DNA of 64,000 bases from Climacium dendroides (GCA_950106755.1 OX467082.1:32798001-32862000), one strand, 5' to 3'; positions 48,762 to 61,564 are shown, counted from the first letter of the stretch. The notes: generated from the letters alone by a model not told the origin. Program-made: numbers and translations.

Positions 48762-49036
48762 CACTAAAATTGGTAAATAGTGTTCGGTGATAATTAGTGT
48801 TATAGTGAACTGGATCATAACCTTAACTTAATATTATATTACCATTCCAACTTCTATATTTTGTTCCCATTTAATACTAAATGCACTCTCATAGAAATGT
48901 TGAAATGGCCAAATTTTATTCTAGAGCTAAAATAGTGTTAGAATGAGTAAATAATATTCTAACACTAACCTTGCAAATCACAATTAGTGTTACTGTTGAC
49001 AATTAGTATAGCCAACACTATTTACCAATTTTAGTG
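48762..49036. mobile_element. 275-bp CACTA-ended MITE
   Basis: The ends CACTAAAATTGGTAAATAGT and its reverse complement are identical over at least 23 bases. The symmetry extends outward as CTA/TAG. AATTAGTGTT-like motifs recur inside. It has no coding capacity. The target duplication is ambiguous because the flanking TA is part of the symmetry. Confidence 0.8.
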
Positions 49037-49039
49037 TAG

Positions 49040-52000
49040 TCTCTGTCATTCCTGTTTGACGCCTGCATCATCAACATCAATCTAGGGTCTCAACACTGTT
49101 AACCAATGGATTGTGCATATTTTGCCATTTCTAAATAATAAGCTTGATGGACAAGTGCCTTAATAAAAATGGATGTGCTTGTTTCATAACAGTATTACAC
49201 CAATACAACAAGTCCATTACAAGCATGCTTGATCACATTAGCGGTGGTCACAGGAAAATCCATGGAACTCACCTCACCCGCATCCATTCATATTGGGGCT
49301 ACAGAGAAGAATCTTCATTCAAAGCGAATGCAGTTAAATCCATAGCCTCTCCTGCGACTTCCACAATTAAAGAAGTTACAAGATATCTACAGTAAATACT
49401 AGGGGTGGGGATGGTGGGGAAATTGGCAACACTTCCTTTTTCAAAATGCTTGAAAAGTCATGTAGCTGATTGCATTCATCAAACACCACAAAGCAATACC
49501 GCAGCAAGACATCATGACATCTAGGAAACACTGAACCATCCTTGCACAAACAGCATAAACAATAATGCGAGCAGAGGAAATATCTTACAAAGAGAATCTT
49601 CACTGGACTCGGGCATTTCGAAAGGTACAACAATGAGGAGAGCCGATTCCAGTATCAAGAATCCCAAAGGACCACGACGAAGTGTACCACAAAATCTACA
49701 AGGGTGTAGCGTCGTACTGATGCAGTATTGCTGCGTTTTGGCTTCATAGTGCATGCTCACTGTTCAGTATTGTATCTCATAGTGATCCTTCATCGGTAAC
49801 TCGGGGTCTGCAAAGCGTGAGAGTGAAACTATTGAAAGAGTTTTGAGCTGCATACATATGATTTGGTGAAGAGCAGAGGATGTGACGCATGTTACAGAAA
49901 ACGGTATTGAAGAGGTTTAAGTGTACCCTTGCTTCAATGACCACGACGACCTGAAATTTTTGTCATCACAATCAATAAGTTGTCCAAATTTCTTAATCAA
50001 GTAGATCATGTAAATGAAGTGATTCTTTGTGAAAAAAGCTGAGTTAGTGAGGTCCTCATGATTTCTAATAGCTGTGTCTGCAAAAGCAAAGAAGTTCATT
50101 GCGGACAAAATGATCGGTTGATTTTTGTATATGGTCTAGTAGACTTATTTGGGGGGGGGGGAATCACATGTAGATAAATGCAAAAAGGTGATAGCAATTG
50201 GAATTACTTTTTTCTAATGAAGCATGAATTTGTGATGAGTGTATGAAGTTTGTCCCCCCAAAGTTACTAGGTACGTCTAAAATCATGAAGAATTGATTCT
50301 CATCTTAAATGTTCACAATATTTTTCTAATTAGAAGCATCATAATATGAAGTTCTCCAACAGTTTCCTGCTTTTAATGGTTTTCAATTAAGAAGGTAAGC
50401 TAAGTTTCTATTGTGATCATGAACCCACTCCATTATTATTTCTTAAGAGTTTTATTATTTTGTATAAATAAGTGTTGCAACTTGGGCATGAGAGATGCAC
50501 ATATTGTAAAAAATTTAACTATATATAATTGACACTGGTATGCAAAACCACCCCATTCTAATCATTCTTACTTAAAATAAGAAGGCCTTTGAACATGAGA
50601 AACTAGTGAGGATTGATTTTAGGTGCACCTAATTTCAGCATTGTAAAATCCAAACTTTGTGTATACATTGTTTTTATATAGATGTGATACCCTACAACTC
50701 AATTTCTATGGTAACTATAAATACCACATATAGATGTGATACCCTACAACTCAATTTGTATGTTACCTTATTTGAATGGAGATTCATTACAATATATGTC
50801 AAACTATGGTGTATCTCATACCAAATCAACTTTTTCTAATGTTTTACCCTAATAAGTTGATGTGAGGCATGTGGCACATTTGGTTCTAATTTAAATTACT
50901 TATTCATTTGGCTTTTAGTTTTGAATTTTTCTTGTTAGAATATGCTATTTAATTGGATTTTGGACTACCCATACAAGTCATAGTGATATAAAAAAATTCT
51001 AGGAGCAACAATTAAAATTGTTTGCCAATCTCCTCTTGCCCCACTTGTTTGAAATGCCATGATCCTAAAAATTGCATCTAAAATAGATGGTGGTAAAATG
51101 GGAATAGGGAGAGTTTGAAAATAGTTTTCATGTATGGATGGTGATTGTTCATGTCTTAAAATTAATGATCATCATTTGTACATGGGAACTATTTTAGAGC
51201 CCTATCTATTTTACCACCATTTGCCTTACATTTATTACATGAGATGAACCAACCTATTATTTACTACCACCCTTCTTAATTCCATAGTCATGTATCGTCG
51301 CTCGTTGGGGTACATTTTAGATGAGAAATTTATACTACATGTACACAAGGGTAAAATTGAGAGTTTGGGTGGTAGTAAAATTGTTGGTTCACTTTTATTA
51401 GTCCATAGTACAAAGTACAATCAGGTCTAGCTAAATTACAAATTTTTGGATCCTCCTAAGATTAGGAAAAATTTGGAAGGCCCATGCATGCTCAAAATGA
51501 ACAAAATGTTGAATTTCAAATTGTGTTGGATTCACATTGAAGTCTTCTTTACAATCACTACAAACACTTCTATGTAATTGAAAATCATATAAAGTGTTTG
51601 ATGTTTTCTATACACTATGTACTATCTAGTGTTGCCAACATTTGTGAAAATTACAATTTGTATTCAATGGTGCATATAAAAAATGAATCTTCACAATTGC
51701 TTTAGACATACCTATTCCCATACCACTTGAATTTCTTGTATGATTCCTTGCTTGTTCTTCACCCAAATAAAAAAAATCTTTGACTATCCTCCAAAGGTTC
51801 TCTACAAAATGGTAGATAGTGTAAAAAAAGAATCCAAATTGTTGTATAATTTAAAATTATTCATTTTTCACTTGTTATGAAGTTGAAGTGCACTTCATTT
51901 TAATTCCAATGCAATTTGCAATTTCAAAATTGGTTCATTATTGAGCACGCTAGAGCTTTTTAAAGTTGTTGTATGTTTTAGTGAAAATTGACTAAAAAAT

Positions 52001-52495
52001 TTGTAATTCAGTTGGTCTTCACTATATAGTCCCTCTAAAATCTTTTTTGCACTCCACCCAATATAGAATCACAATGGATTTTTTATGGCACTCATATATA
52101 AAACTTTAGTCACCATTTGTCATCTTCCAAAGAAACCTCCTTGAGTGCATTGTGCAATTATTGCAACAAATATAGGCCTGGTCCAACAATGCAAATTTGT
52201 GCACCAAGTTATGAGTGAATATTGACATGATTCAAAAGAGAATGTGAAAATAGAAACCATCATGGAAAGCGAGGCAACATTCAACCCTAAACCGCAATAT
52301 AAATAAAAAAATGGAACCTTCTTAAACCGGAATTTTAGCACCATTCATAGAATTTGCAAATCAAAGAGGAAACAAAACCCTAATCTAGATTTGTGCAACA
52401 TTTACGGGAATTGGAAACCAAATTGGTACCAACAACATAACTCTGAACTCAAGTAGCATTCAAAAACTTTGGAATATGAATTGAAGAAGTAAAAC
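49040..52495. other. AT-rich intergenic sequence, no gene seen
   Basis: The ORFs at 49144-49395, 49376-49760 and 52120-52344 carry no recognisable domain. A ~53-bp unit containing 'atagatgtgataccctacaa' is tandemly duplicated at about 50675-50760. The same block occurs at about 17590-17640, and reversed near 4545, where it is part of the inverted duplication. A run of ten G ends at 50161. Confidence 0.5.
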
Positions 52496-52498
52496 TAA

Positions 52499-53838
52499 CA
52501 CTAGAAGAAAAATGTGTCCGTTGCAACCCACTGAGATGCGACTATGTGTCCTATACAACTGAGATGCAACTGTAGCCCTCTGTATTTGCACCAAATTTCA
52601 CGTGTATGTAGTTGTAGTCGCAAAGTAGTCGGAAAATGAAGAATAGGGTTACGATATTGTAACAGAAGAACTGACATGAGGTATTCTACATCTAGTATTC
52701 ATCGCAGTTGTCCATGTAGACAGCTATCCGCGAAGTAGAGTCCACCGTGGAAAAATGCAATCACTCTGATTACAGGCTGCAACTAAAAACTAGAAGATTG
52801 CAACTTAGAAATGACTCAAATGCAACTAGGAATCAACTATAATGCAACTAGAGCCCGACTACAGTGCAACTAAAAAACGATTCAAATGCAACTAGAGAAC
52901 AAGTGCAATGCAACTAGAACATGATTGAAAATCGATTTAATTGTCCCATATCGATTGTCAAGAATACCATCAGCTTGAACAGATAAGAATGGTAAGTTAT
53001 AGCATTCTTGTGTAATGAATTTTGATAGTGAAATTCTAATATTTATATATTTTGTAGATTTTTACACTTTGTAGATTTCTATAATCTACAACTCTATAAA
53101 TTATAACCAAGTCGCAAACTAATTGCAAACCAGTTGTATGTCAATTGCAAACCAGTTGCATACTAATCGCAAACGAGTTGCACATCAATCGCAAACTAGT
53201 TGCACACTAGTCGCAAACGAGTTGTACATCAATCGCAAACGAGTTGCACATCAATCGCAAACGAGTTGTACACCAATCGCAAACCAGTTGTATGTCAATC
53301 GCAAACTAGTTGCACTCTAGTCGCAAACTAGTTGCACTCTAGTCGCAAACTAGTTGCACTCTAGTCGCAAACTAGTTGCACTCTAGTCGCAAACTAGTTG
53401 CACTCTAGTCGCAAACGAGTTGCACACCAATCGCAAACCAGTTGTATGTCAATCGCAAACTAGTTGCACTCTAGTCGCAAACGAGTTGCACATCAATCGC
53501 AAACGAGTTGCACATCAATCGCAAACGAGTTGCACATCAATCGCAAACTAGTTGCACACCAGTTGTATGTCAATCGCAAACCAGTTGCACATTAGTCGCA
53601 AACCAGTTGCACACAAATAAGTGAAATAACTTCCACATCAGCAACCACGTCACAGCAGTTCATCGACGAAGTTCTCCATTGCCTATCGAATGACAAACAA
53701 CCTCGCGACTGCAGTGCAACTCATGCAACTTGTCCACTGCGACTGCGGACTCCAAAATATCACCAAGTCGCAAACGTTCGATATGACTACAAACCAATCG
53801 CAAACTGCAGTCGCAAAACCCTGCTTTTTCTTCTAGTG
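52499..53838. mobile_element. 1.34-kb non-autonomous CACTA with TAA target duplication
   Basis: The element begins CACTAGAAGAAAAATG and ends GCTTTTTCTTCTAGTG. TAA flanks both sides (52496-52498 and 53839-53841), the 3-bp duplication expected for CACTA. The interior has no transposase; it consists of subterminal repeats: GCAACTAG-type units on the left (about 52790-52930) and a long TCGCAAAC.AGTTGCA array on the right. It belongs to a different family from the 23-kb element. Confidence 0.93.
53105..53620. repeat. ~20-bp tandem array of TCGCAAACNAGTTGCA units
   Basis: More than twenty units, each TCGCAAAC plus CAGTTG or TAGTTG or GAGTTG plus a short linker (CACATCAA, CACTCTAG, TATGTCAA). The core GCAACTNGTTTGC is an imperfect palindrome. 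The ORF across it (MQTSCMSIANQLHT...) is an artefact of the repeat. Confidence 0.9.
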
Positions 53839-53858
53839 TAATCCGGAACTAAAGCACT

Positions 53859-54380
53859 CACTATAACAAAATGTGTATTTTATGATTGTAGAATATGACT
53901 ACAGTGAGTTATAATATTGGAAAATGTGACTGAGGCAAAAATCATTGTAAATGACTCAAAATATAACTATGTCTAGTCATTACCAACTAGTCACATTTTT
54001 TTGAATCACATTTTTAGTCATTTGTTTTTTGGTATAATTTCTTGTATGTTGTCTTCGTGGCGTATATGTTGACCACCTTTATAATTTGACTTTTTCTTGA
54101 GGTGCCCAAGCAAAGAAAAAAAATCCTACGTAGCATATAACTAAGTGCAGTCATATTTTGTGTTGATGTGGAATATGACTACAATGAGTCATGTTTTGGC
54201 TAATGTAGAATATGACTATGATCAGTCACATTTTGGTTGACTTGGCATATGATTCTATATAGTCATATTTTTTATTGATATGGAATATGACTATGATGAG
54301 TTGTATTTTGGCTAACATGACATATGACTATAGTGGGTCACATTTTTTGTTGATGTGTAATATAACAATTGTAAGTCATA
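53859..54380. mobile_element. left-end fragment of a CACTA of the 23-kb family
   Basis: It begins CACTATAACAAAATGTGT and continues TTTTATGATTGTAGAATATGACTACAG, matching the 23-kb element's left end with scattered changes. The 'aaatcctacgtagcat' block and then TATGACT...AGTCATA units follow, as at 25250-25790. It is cut at 54380 by CACTACAAGAAAATGGGG of the next element, with no matching remainder in the window. Confidence 0.85.
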
Positions 54381-55415
54381 CACTACAAGAAAATGGGGTA
54401 TTTCGTGACTGCAGAGGTTAACTGCCAAGCGACTCCAACTCCCCTGCGACTGAGCCCTTTCTAATTGCACCAATATTTTTCCCAATGATGTTTTCCAAAG
54501 TAGTGGAGGGACAATGAAGTCGTAGGGAAGTTGGATCCAGTCGCAGGGAAGTCACAGGAAAGTCAGAAGGATGAAATGTGAATGATGTGGCCCAATTCTC
54601 ATCCACTACGTCATCTAGGGGCTGCCCGCAAAAAGTTGAAATCCACGTCAGCCACTGCACTACTCCACTATCAGTGCACCTCCAACTTCCAGTGACTTAT
54701 TTGTGACTTTGTTGTGACTTTAGGTCACTACAGCTGGACTTCCATATTGAAGGTGTTCATATATGTAAAACATGCATCACTGCACTTCAAAAAAAAAATT
54801 TAGTGCTATTTAAGAGACTCAGGCATGTGAAAGTTCAATTGAAGAAGTTCATGGACATGGAGAATCACATTCTTTGAATAGGGAAGATTTCATCAAGCAA
54901 AACTCCTGTTCTATAGTTGTAGCATGGGCAGTTTTCTTATCACACTTCACTGAGACAAGGAGATTAGGAGAAAGAATAATTATTTAGGGACGGTTGAGGG
55001 TTTTCACAAAGTTCCAAGGCAAGAAAAAACAATGTACAAGCAGTTTGCAAGGAAAATAATTTGTTGACGCTTTCAATTGCAATTAGAGGTAAATAAATAA
55101 CATGGCAAAGTCCAACACCTAATTGAAAAGACCATTGTTGAAGTTCACATGCAAATCTGATCACGCATTTATAAGTGAGTTGGAGCTACTTCACTTACTA
55201 TGACTACCCCGTGACTTAACTGCAACTTTGACGCGACAATGAGGCCACTAGGAAAGCACTACGACAAGAGTACTATGTCTAGTTATCTTTGGCGACTGTG
55301 GCCTCTACATTTAATCTTGCTTCATTTGCCTTCATCAATGAATGTGGCTATGACTAGTGGTATCAATTAGAAACACTTCAACAACACCTCTTCTACCCTA
55401 GGATGCCTATTCCAC

Positions 55416-58400
55416 CTAGTACCTTTCCCGAGCTAGTAGGCTATCCTCTACGGACAATTCAATGGCTCCTTCTATATTCACCGTCTCTATTGGAATGGGC
55501 ACAATTTGAGGAGCACTTAGTCCGGACGTCTCTACTGTCGTGCTAATGAATGCATTTTGGGTGTCGACCACTTCGCGTCTTGCTCGGGCCTCGTTGTGTA
55601 ACACCACTTTCCAGCTGGGTCTTTCCGGAACATCCGAGAAGAAAACTTGAGTGGCCTGGGAAGGGAAAATGAAGGGCTCGGCATTGCGAGGCAATGTGTG
55701 ACGGAAATTCACAAGTAGGAAGCCTGCATCATCACGCACATACGTAGAATTTCCTCTACGATCCTAGGGTTTTACCCACTCACACCGCAGCAAAATGACA
55801 GGTGTTTGCAATGGACCGTAGTGAAGCTCTAGAATATCCTTCAAAACCCTAACATAATTTACAGATGACTCAGAAGCATCTTCTGATGTCTCAGTGAAGA
55901 CCGAAGCCACACCGCTATTATAGCTTACCAATCGTGTTGTGGTCTCGTCATCCACTCGAAAGTGGTTACCAAAGGCTGTGATTCGAGTATACCGTGTAGT
56001 TTTTTGTGTCGGCTTCCTGTTCAAGAGTAACCGATCCATATGCTCTGGATTCGTCAAATCCAAAGGAGCATCTCGCACCTTGCGCTCTACAAACTCTGAT
56101 AATGATTCGTTTGTTGCATGCATCCCTCCTTCTTCCCTCCAGGCCCTGACATAACATACAGATGCTCTACAAATGAAAATATGGGACACACAATTCTTGG
56201 CATGTATAGACTAATTCCTCACATTCACAAGTTTCACTACAAGGAGGGTCATCTTTGGAATCTGCCTCGCCAACTACTATATGACTTGCGTTTGACCTCT
56301 TCTAGTCATGATACACTCGAAAGATCGCAACTCGATTCCATGATGGCTAAAATACAACTTTATCATGACTCCACAAACATACCATTCGACTTATAGACGT
56401 CCAAACTACTGAATAACCAATACAAGGCTCACAAAGCAAAGGATCTAGTGATGGATGAGGTTAATTTGAATTTAGGTGCTCACCTATGCAGCTCTTCCAT
56501 AGTGCAGACATTTGATAGCACATACTTGTGTGCTACGTCGCGTTGTTCAAGTGTCAGAACAAATGCCCCTCCTAATACCTCCTCAACATCACCGTATTCT
56601 TCATCAGCATCCCATATACGTCTCTCAGTGGGTTCAAATCTATGAAGGTACTCCGTCACAAAGCCTATGCACTCCTCTTTCAAATAACCTTCTGCCATAC
56701 ATGCCTCAGGGCGTGCCATATTGCGGACGTGGTTTTTCAACACTTTCATGTATCTTTCGACAGGGTACATCCACCTGGCTCTAACTGGTCCACACAAGTC
56801 TAGCTCCTGAGCAAGGTGGTAAGGAAGATGGGTCATGATGTCGAAAAAGGAAGGGGGGAATTCCATCTCTAATAATGCCATGCTCTCCGCCAACTCCAAT
56901 TCCAAAGACGGAAACTCCATTGGATTGTAGACCTTCGTATCTAGGCGGCGAAATACTTTGCAGATTTTCATAACAGCCTTGCGTGGTCCGGGCTTCATGA
57001 GATTTCGAAGAGCTAGCAGTAGCAACTGCTGCGTTAAAACGTGGTAATCATGTGACTTGAGCCCTCCAAAGTTTTTTTTACGAATGCATTTCCCAATGTC
57101 AGAGGAGAAGCCAAGAGGAAGCTTCAGCGCCTCAAGGCACATTGCAAACTTCTCGAACTCGTTGTCCAATAATACATATGAAGCTTGCGGTTTCAACATC
57201 TTTCCTGCCTTCTTGGGGTGTCGTGTCAACCACAAGTGACGCCGTATGTTTCGCCTTTGCAGGTCCCGCCGAACTTTGATGGTGTCCTTCTTGCCCGTGA
57301 TTGTCTTCAACAGATTTTTTGCCAAGTTCATTTCACAGTGCATCAAATCCAAAGTGTTGCGAATAAGAAGTTTCTGTCATTGAAGATTGGCGCCACCAAA
57401 ATTAGGGGCATAATTTCCTGAATCCTATACATGCATAACCAAAAAAACCTAAATGCACTGCCTCCCACTACATCTTCAACAACAGTGCATGAACTATAAA
57501 CCCATATGAAGGTTCTCCTCCTTAGTAGACCTTGAGTTATCCAATTTCAAAATGACATCATCAAGTTGGACATTAACATATGGGTTTTAACTTCTGGACA
57601 TCACAATCAGTTGGAAACATGTACATGCGACTCCTATTCAACTTCACAACTCTAACTTCACTGGCGCATGACTTCATAAAGTCGCGTGCCAATCACGGCC
57701 AAGTGACTAATGCACTCACCTCCTAGTATGGCAAGCGAAACAAAATACTCAAGCGCTTCACTCCGTGCAATTTTGAAGGGTCCCCTGCAGCACCTGGTCT
57801 GTTGCCTAATTCTTTCCAAGCCTCATATTCATGCGCGCATCGGATTTGTTTTTGAACTGTCACCGCCCGAGGTTTTGCGCGATGCTCTAAGCAGCCATTG
57901 AAGTGCTTCTTCATGGTGGATGACCTGTAACGGTGACCTTCTGGTAGCCACCTACGAGTCCCTCCGTACGTGGTCTTCGCAAGCTCCGTTGAGTGTTCTG
58001 CACCTAGGTCCACGCCACACCATGGACACCCTGCATAACCTTGGTGCGAGAAGCCACCAACGGTGCCATAACCAGGGAAGTCGTGGATGGTCCACAATAA
58101 CATAGCACGAAGTTGGAAAGATTGGCCACCTCCTTCACCGTTGACATCATAAGCGGGAACTCCAATCCACAACTGTAGTAATTCTTCCACAAGTGGCTCC
58201 AAGTAAACATGAAACACTTCTGCTGTCACAGATTCCCGCCCTGGGATCAATAAGGCCAACAAGATGAAGAAGTTCTTCGTGGTCAACCATGGAGGCAAGT
58301 TGTAGTTCAAAAGCACAACAGGCCATGTTGACCACGAAGATCGATTCTGCTTAAAAGGATTCACTCCATCTGCAGCCAAGGCAAAGTGAGCATTGCAGGG

Positions 58401-59483
58401 GTCAATGCCAAATGTTGGATCCACGTTTTCATGGAAATGCTTCCATGCTTTTGAGTCGCATGGATGTCGCACAAGGCCATCGCCGCCATCTTGGTTGTTG
58501 TGGTTCTCTGCATGCCATAACATTAGCTTTGAGATTGTGGGGCTCAAGAACATCCTCCGTAGACGTGGAATGATGGGAAAGTGGCGAAGCACCTTCACTG
58601 GAAACATGCGGCGATCCTCATCCCTATATCTACGTCCACCACATTTTGGGCACCTTATTGTATCCTCATGTGGCCCACGAAATAACACACATCCATACTC
58701 ACACGCATGGATTGTGTTGTAAGTCAACCCCAACTTTCCAGTCATGGTCTTTGCTGCATGGTATGTCTTTGGCAAGTTATTGTTCTCCGGAAGTAGGTGG
58801 CGGTGTAGAATACTAAAGAGTTCATTAGCACAATTATTGCTGACCCCGTGCACAGTGCAGAGGTTCATGAGAAGTACTATTGCAGCAAGTTTAGAAGACC
58901 TTGCTTCGGTGTATAAGTGTTGCAAGCTCTCTTCAATGGCGTCATTGCTGAGTTGGGCATCGTTCCCATGTCCATCCCCTACCTCGGTTGAATTTATGTC
59001 GTCATCGCGGCACTCCTCTGCCTCTACAGCATCGTCTAAGCCCAAATCTACACACTCCTCATGGATGGAGTCAGCATGTGTGAAGGCTTCTGTTACTACC
59101 TCTTGCAGCCTCTCTAGCGACAACAAGTGGTCATCTTGAGCTTGTGCGGCTTGTTGAAGCATAGCGGCAGTGTCTACATCGGCATCCAATGGCACAGGTT
59201 CAGCCACTCCTGCTTCCCAGAACTGTACATCCCACTCATCGTCTGAGGAATTTCGTTCGCCCGGCCCTCTCCAAATGCGTGAATCAGGATGTCTTCCATG
59301 TTTCTTTAAATGCTGACCAACATTGCGGATACTCAATCTCTTACGATGACCACACCTATTGCAGGGGCAGTGCAAGGTCTTTATGTTCAATTCGACAGCC
59401 CTCCGCAACTTACGCAACCATAACCGCTCATCTCGAAGTTGTTGCCTCCACCTATCTGACAACGACAGCCTCGCTGGTAGCAT
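55416..59483 (-). pseudogene. tnp2/DUF4218/DUF4216 transposase gene of the second CACTA
   Basis: Minus-strand exons: 59483-57720, 57373-56484 and 56145-55416. GT/AG borders are clean (GAG|GTGAGT to ACAG|AAACTT; ATAG|GTGAGC to GTCAG|GGCCTG) and phases fit throughout. Order: Transpos_assoc zinc finger (HCPCNRCGHRKRLSIRNVGQ) and a Glu/Asp-rich linker. The tnp2 core follows (CPKCGGRRY, PVKVLRHFPIIPRLRRMF, LADGVNPF, PGYGTVGG..GYAGCPWC). Then DUF4218 (LMHCEMN, EFPPSFFDIMTHLPYHL, CGPVRARWMYPVERY) and DUF4216 (FGNHFRV, YGPLQTPVILLRCEWV, QVFFSD). The ATG at 59483 lies just after an acceptor-like TTTGTTCAG, so an upstream 5' exon is likely. Only two lesions are visible: TAG at 57723-57725, where the family has Trp (LPYW), and TAG at 55764-55766 between two DUF4216 halves in the same frame. 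Confidence 0.9.
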
Positions 59484-60450
59484 CTTCGTTCTGAACAAAA
59501 TTTCCAAGAAAACATATCAAGTCTACAGAAACCACAATGCTTAGTGAAGCCTAAACCGCAACTTAGTAAGTATGCACCATGCAATCTTGTTGTTCCAGTC
59601 TTGATTCTACAATATAGCACCATGACAACTATGACGCCTTTGAAAAAGGACTGAAGGCACCGAAGGCGCGGTTCTGTGACTTTAGCGTAACTGTAGCGCG
59701 ACTACACCATGACTTGAGGACAACCCTCGTACAAAGTGACTGACTACACTAGCACTCTAGCTGTATGAATAGGAAACGACCTTGCAAGGCATGTATATGT
59801 CCACTACTCTAAAATTTACTACAAGCATGGAGATAGGCAAATTCTGTACCAACCACATGAATCAAAATTGGAGGCCATAGACCACTAAATCTATGACTTG
59901 CAGCACTTGATATGTGCACGAATAAAGTGAGTTGACAGTGACATGTGCACATCATTTTATAATTCAAGGTTCATCTCGAAGCCTAGTTCACTAATTCAAA
60001 GAAGACATGTTTTGACCTTAGTACTGTATATTTCATTTCCTTCTTCCAACACGCATCCTCCTCCTCATCGAACAAATGGAAACTAACATAATTTTTTACA
60101 ATGAATGCGTACATCACATGAACAACCAAGGTACACCTTCACCTCCTATTTTTTTCTAGCGAGGGGGTAAAAGTTGTACCACCTACTACAATGTTGTGAC
60201 TAATGTAAGCTTCCTGAACTACCGTCATCTTCTATCATGGCATTCCTATTCACCCCTTGCATTATTGAGTAGTGCTTGCCTACAGTCAAACCCTAAATAC
60301 TTAGAGTACTTGGATTTAAACAACTACAACACTGAAGTAAGGGGGGATTCACCTAAGTTTGGTGGATTGTCGCTTAGAGGAGGAAGGCAAATTGCGAGCA
60401 TAGTAGGAATCGGAGGAAGGCAAATTGCAAGGAGAATAGGGTTCCACAGA

Positions 60451-60585
60451 ATGACTAACTCACCGGAGTCTCCGACTGCAGAGAAATGCGCGTATGAGCT
60501 TCTGCATGACAAGAACGTAGCGCGTCTTGCGAAAGCTGTAGCGCCAATCCTTGCGCAAGTGCACGCAGCTGCAAAAGTATTGTGA
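60451..60585 (+). CDS. short first exon of an unidentified divergent gene
   Basis: The ATG at 60451 opens MTNSPESPTAEKCAYELLHD and continues with an Ala/Leu-rich helix (KAVAPILAQVHAAAKVL) to a TATT|GTGAGT donor-like site. GC content and codon use are coding-like. The divergent position relative to tnp2 mirrors the TnpA/tnp2 arrangement of the 23-kb element, so it may start the partner gene of the second CACTA. No domain recognised. Confidence 0.4.
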   Translation: MTNSPESPTAEKCAYELLHDKNVARLAKAVAPILAQVHAAAKVL

Positions 60586-60660
60586 GTAATTCTGGACATG
60601 TCGAATTGGTAGTACTTGTTGCCTTCAACGCCGTATTCTCAGCTACCCTCCCCCCACTCG

Positions 60661-60755
60661 CGAAGTTGCGAGTGTCCTCCTCCCGATCACGAGTGTCCTT
60701 CCTCCGATCACGAGTGTCCTCCGTCCAATCGCAAGTGTCCTCCCCCCGATCGCGT
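60661..60755. repeat. ~23-bp GC-rich tandem repeat, four copies
   Basis: The unit is roughly CGAGTGTCCTCCNYCCGATCA. It lies between the two candidate exons and may be regulatory or subterminal; nothing further can be said. Confidence 0.75.
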
Positions 60756-61500
60756 GTCGGGTTGGTCCACTCTGCGCGTGGCCAGAGTGTCAATGGCAAT
60801 GTAGTCCATGACGTAGGAGAACGGTGCTTGGTAGTCGAATGCGTGATAGGGTTTGCCGGCTCAACCTTGCTGAGGGCTTACTGTGTTCTACACACGTGTG
60901 AGCACGCCTTCCTAGACTTCCTTTCCTCCCGTACTTGCATTTTTATAACACATCAGCTATGGAATCACTTCTGTTACTAGCGCGCAACTTTTTCTTAGTT
61001 CTATTGAAGTCACAAAGATTGGCAGCAGGACTGGGCTGCCGCCGCCGAAACCAGAACCTGCATTAATAACCCCGAAGTCCACGTGTAAACTCCAAAGAAG
61101 AAGCGGCGCGCTTCTTTGAAATTTTTGAACCCTCCTTGAGACTGCGTGCGGTGTTTCGTCACTTTCGTGCGTACTACGTACTAGGCCTCGCTGAGTGTGT
61201 TGTCGTTCGTGGGGGTGATTAGGCTTCGGTGGTCATACTTTTCAAAGATCACACACCCAAAACTCTTCCTTGCCAGTAGGGTTTGTTTGTAGTAAGCACG
61301 TTTTTTGCTTGTCGTGAGGGTTTTTTCATCTTCAGTGAGCTCGATCGTCACCACAGCTAAGTTTTCTGCTTGTTGCATTGTACCATTGTAGTGACGACGA
61401 GATTGAAAAGACGAGTCTTCCGGAGCGGGGCCTTCGAGGACGGCTCCGAAAGAAGACACAAACAAATCAACGTAGGGGAGGGCGGCGAAATTACGACGAA

Positions 61501-61564
61501 ATGGCTAGTGGCAGCGAGTCTTTATCGGAGGCCACAGAGTCCAATGAGAAGGCCATCGCCACAG
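61501..61564 (+). CDS. possible short first exon, unidentified
   Basis: The ATG at 61501 opens MASGSESLSEATESNEKAIA, ending at CCACAG|GTATGA. The upstream 100 bases are purine-rich and GC-rich like a plant 5' leader. The remainder is not found: the next CACTA begins 400 bases on. Low confidence. Confidence 0.3.

Noticed and set aside
53123..53320. Repetitive 65-codon ORF
   Set aside because: It is produced by the ~20-bp subterminal tandem array of the small CACTA and encodes only the repeat.
57710..59544. Plus-strand ORFs between 57.7 and 59.5 kb
   Set aside because: They overlap the well-supported minus-strand tnp2 exon and have no domain similarity.
60145..60161. Right terminus of the second CACTA (CCTATTTTTTTCTAGCG)
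   Set aside because: It matches the left end at only about 13 of 17 bases, has CTAGCG instead of GTAGTG, and lacks a matching 3-bp flank.
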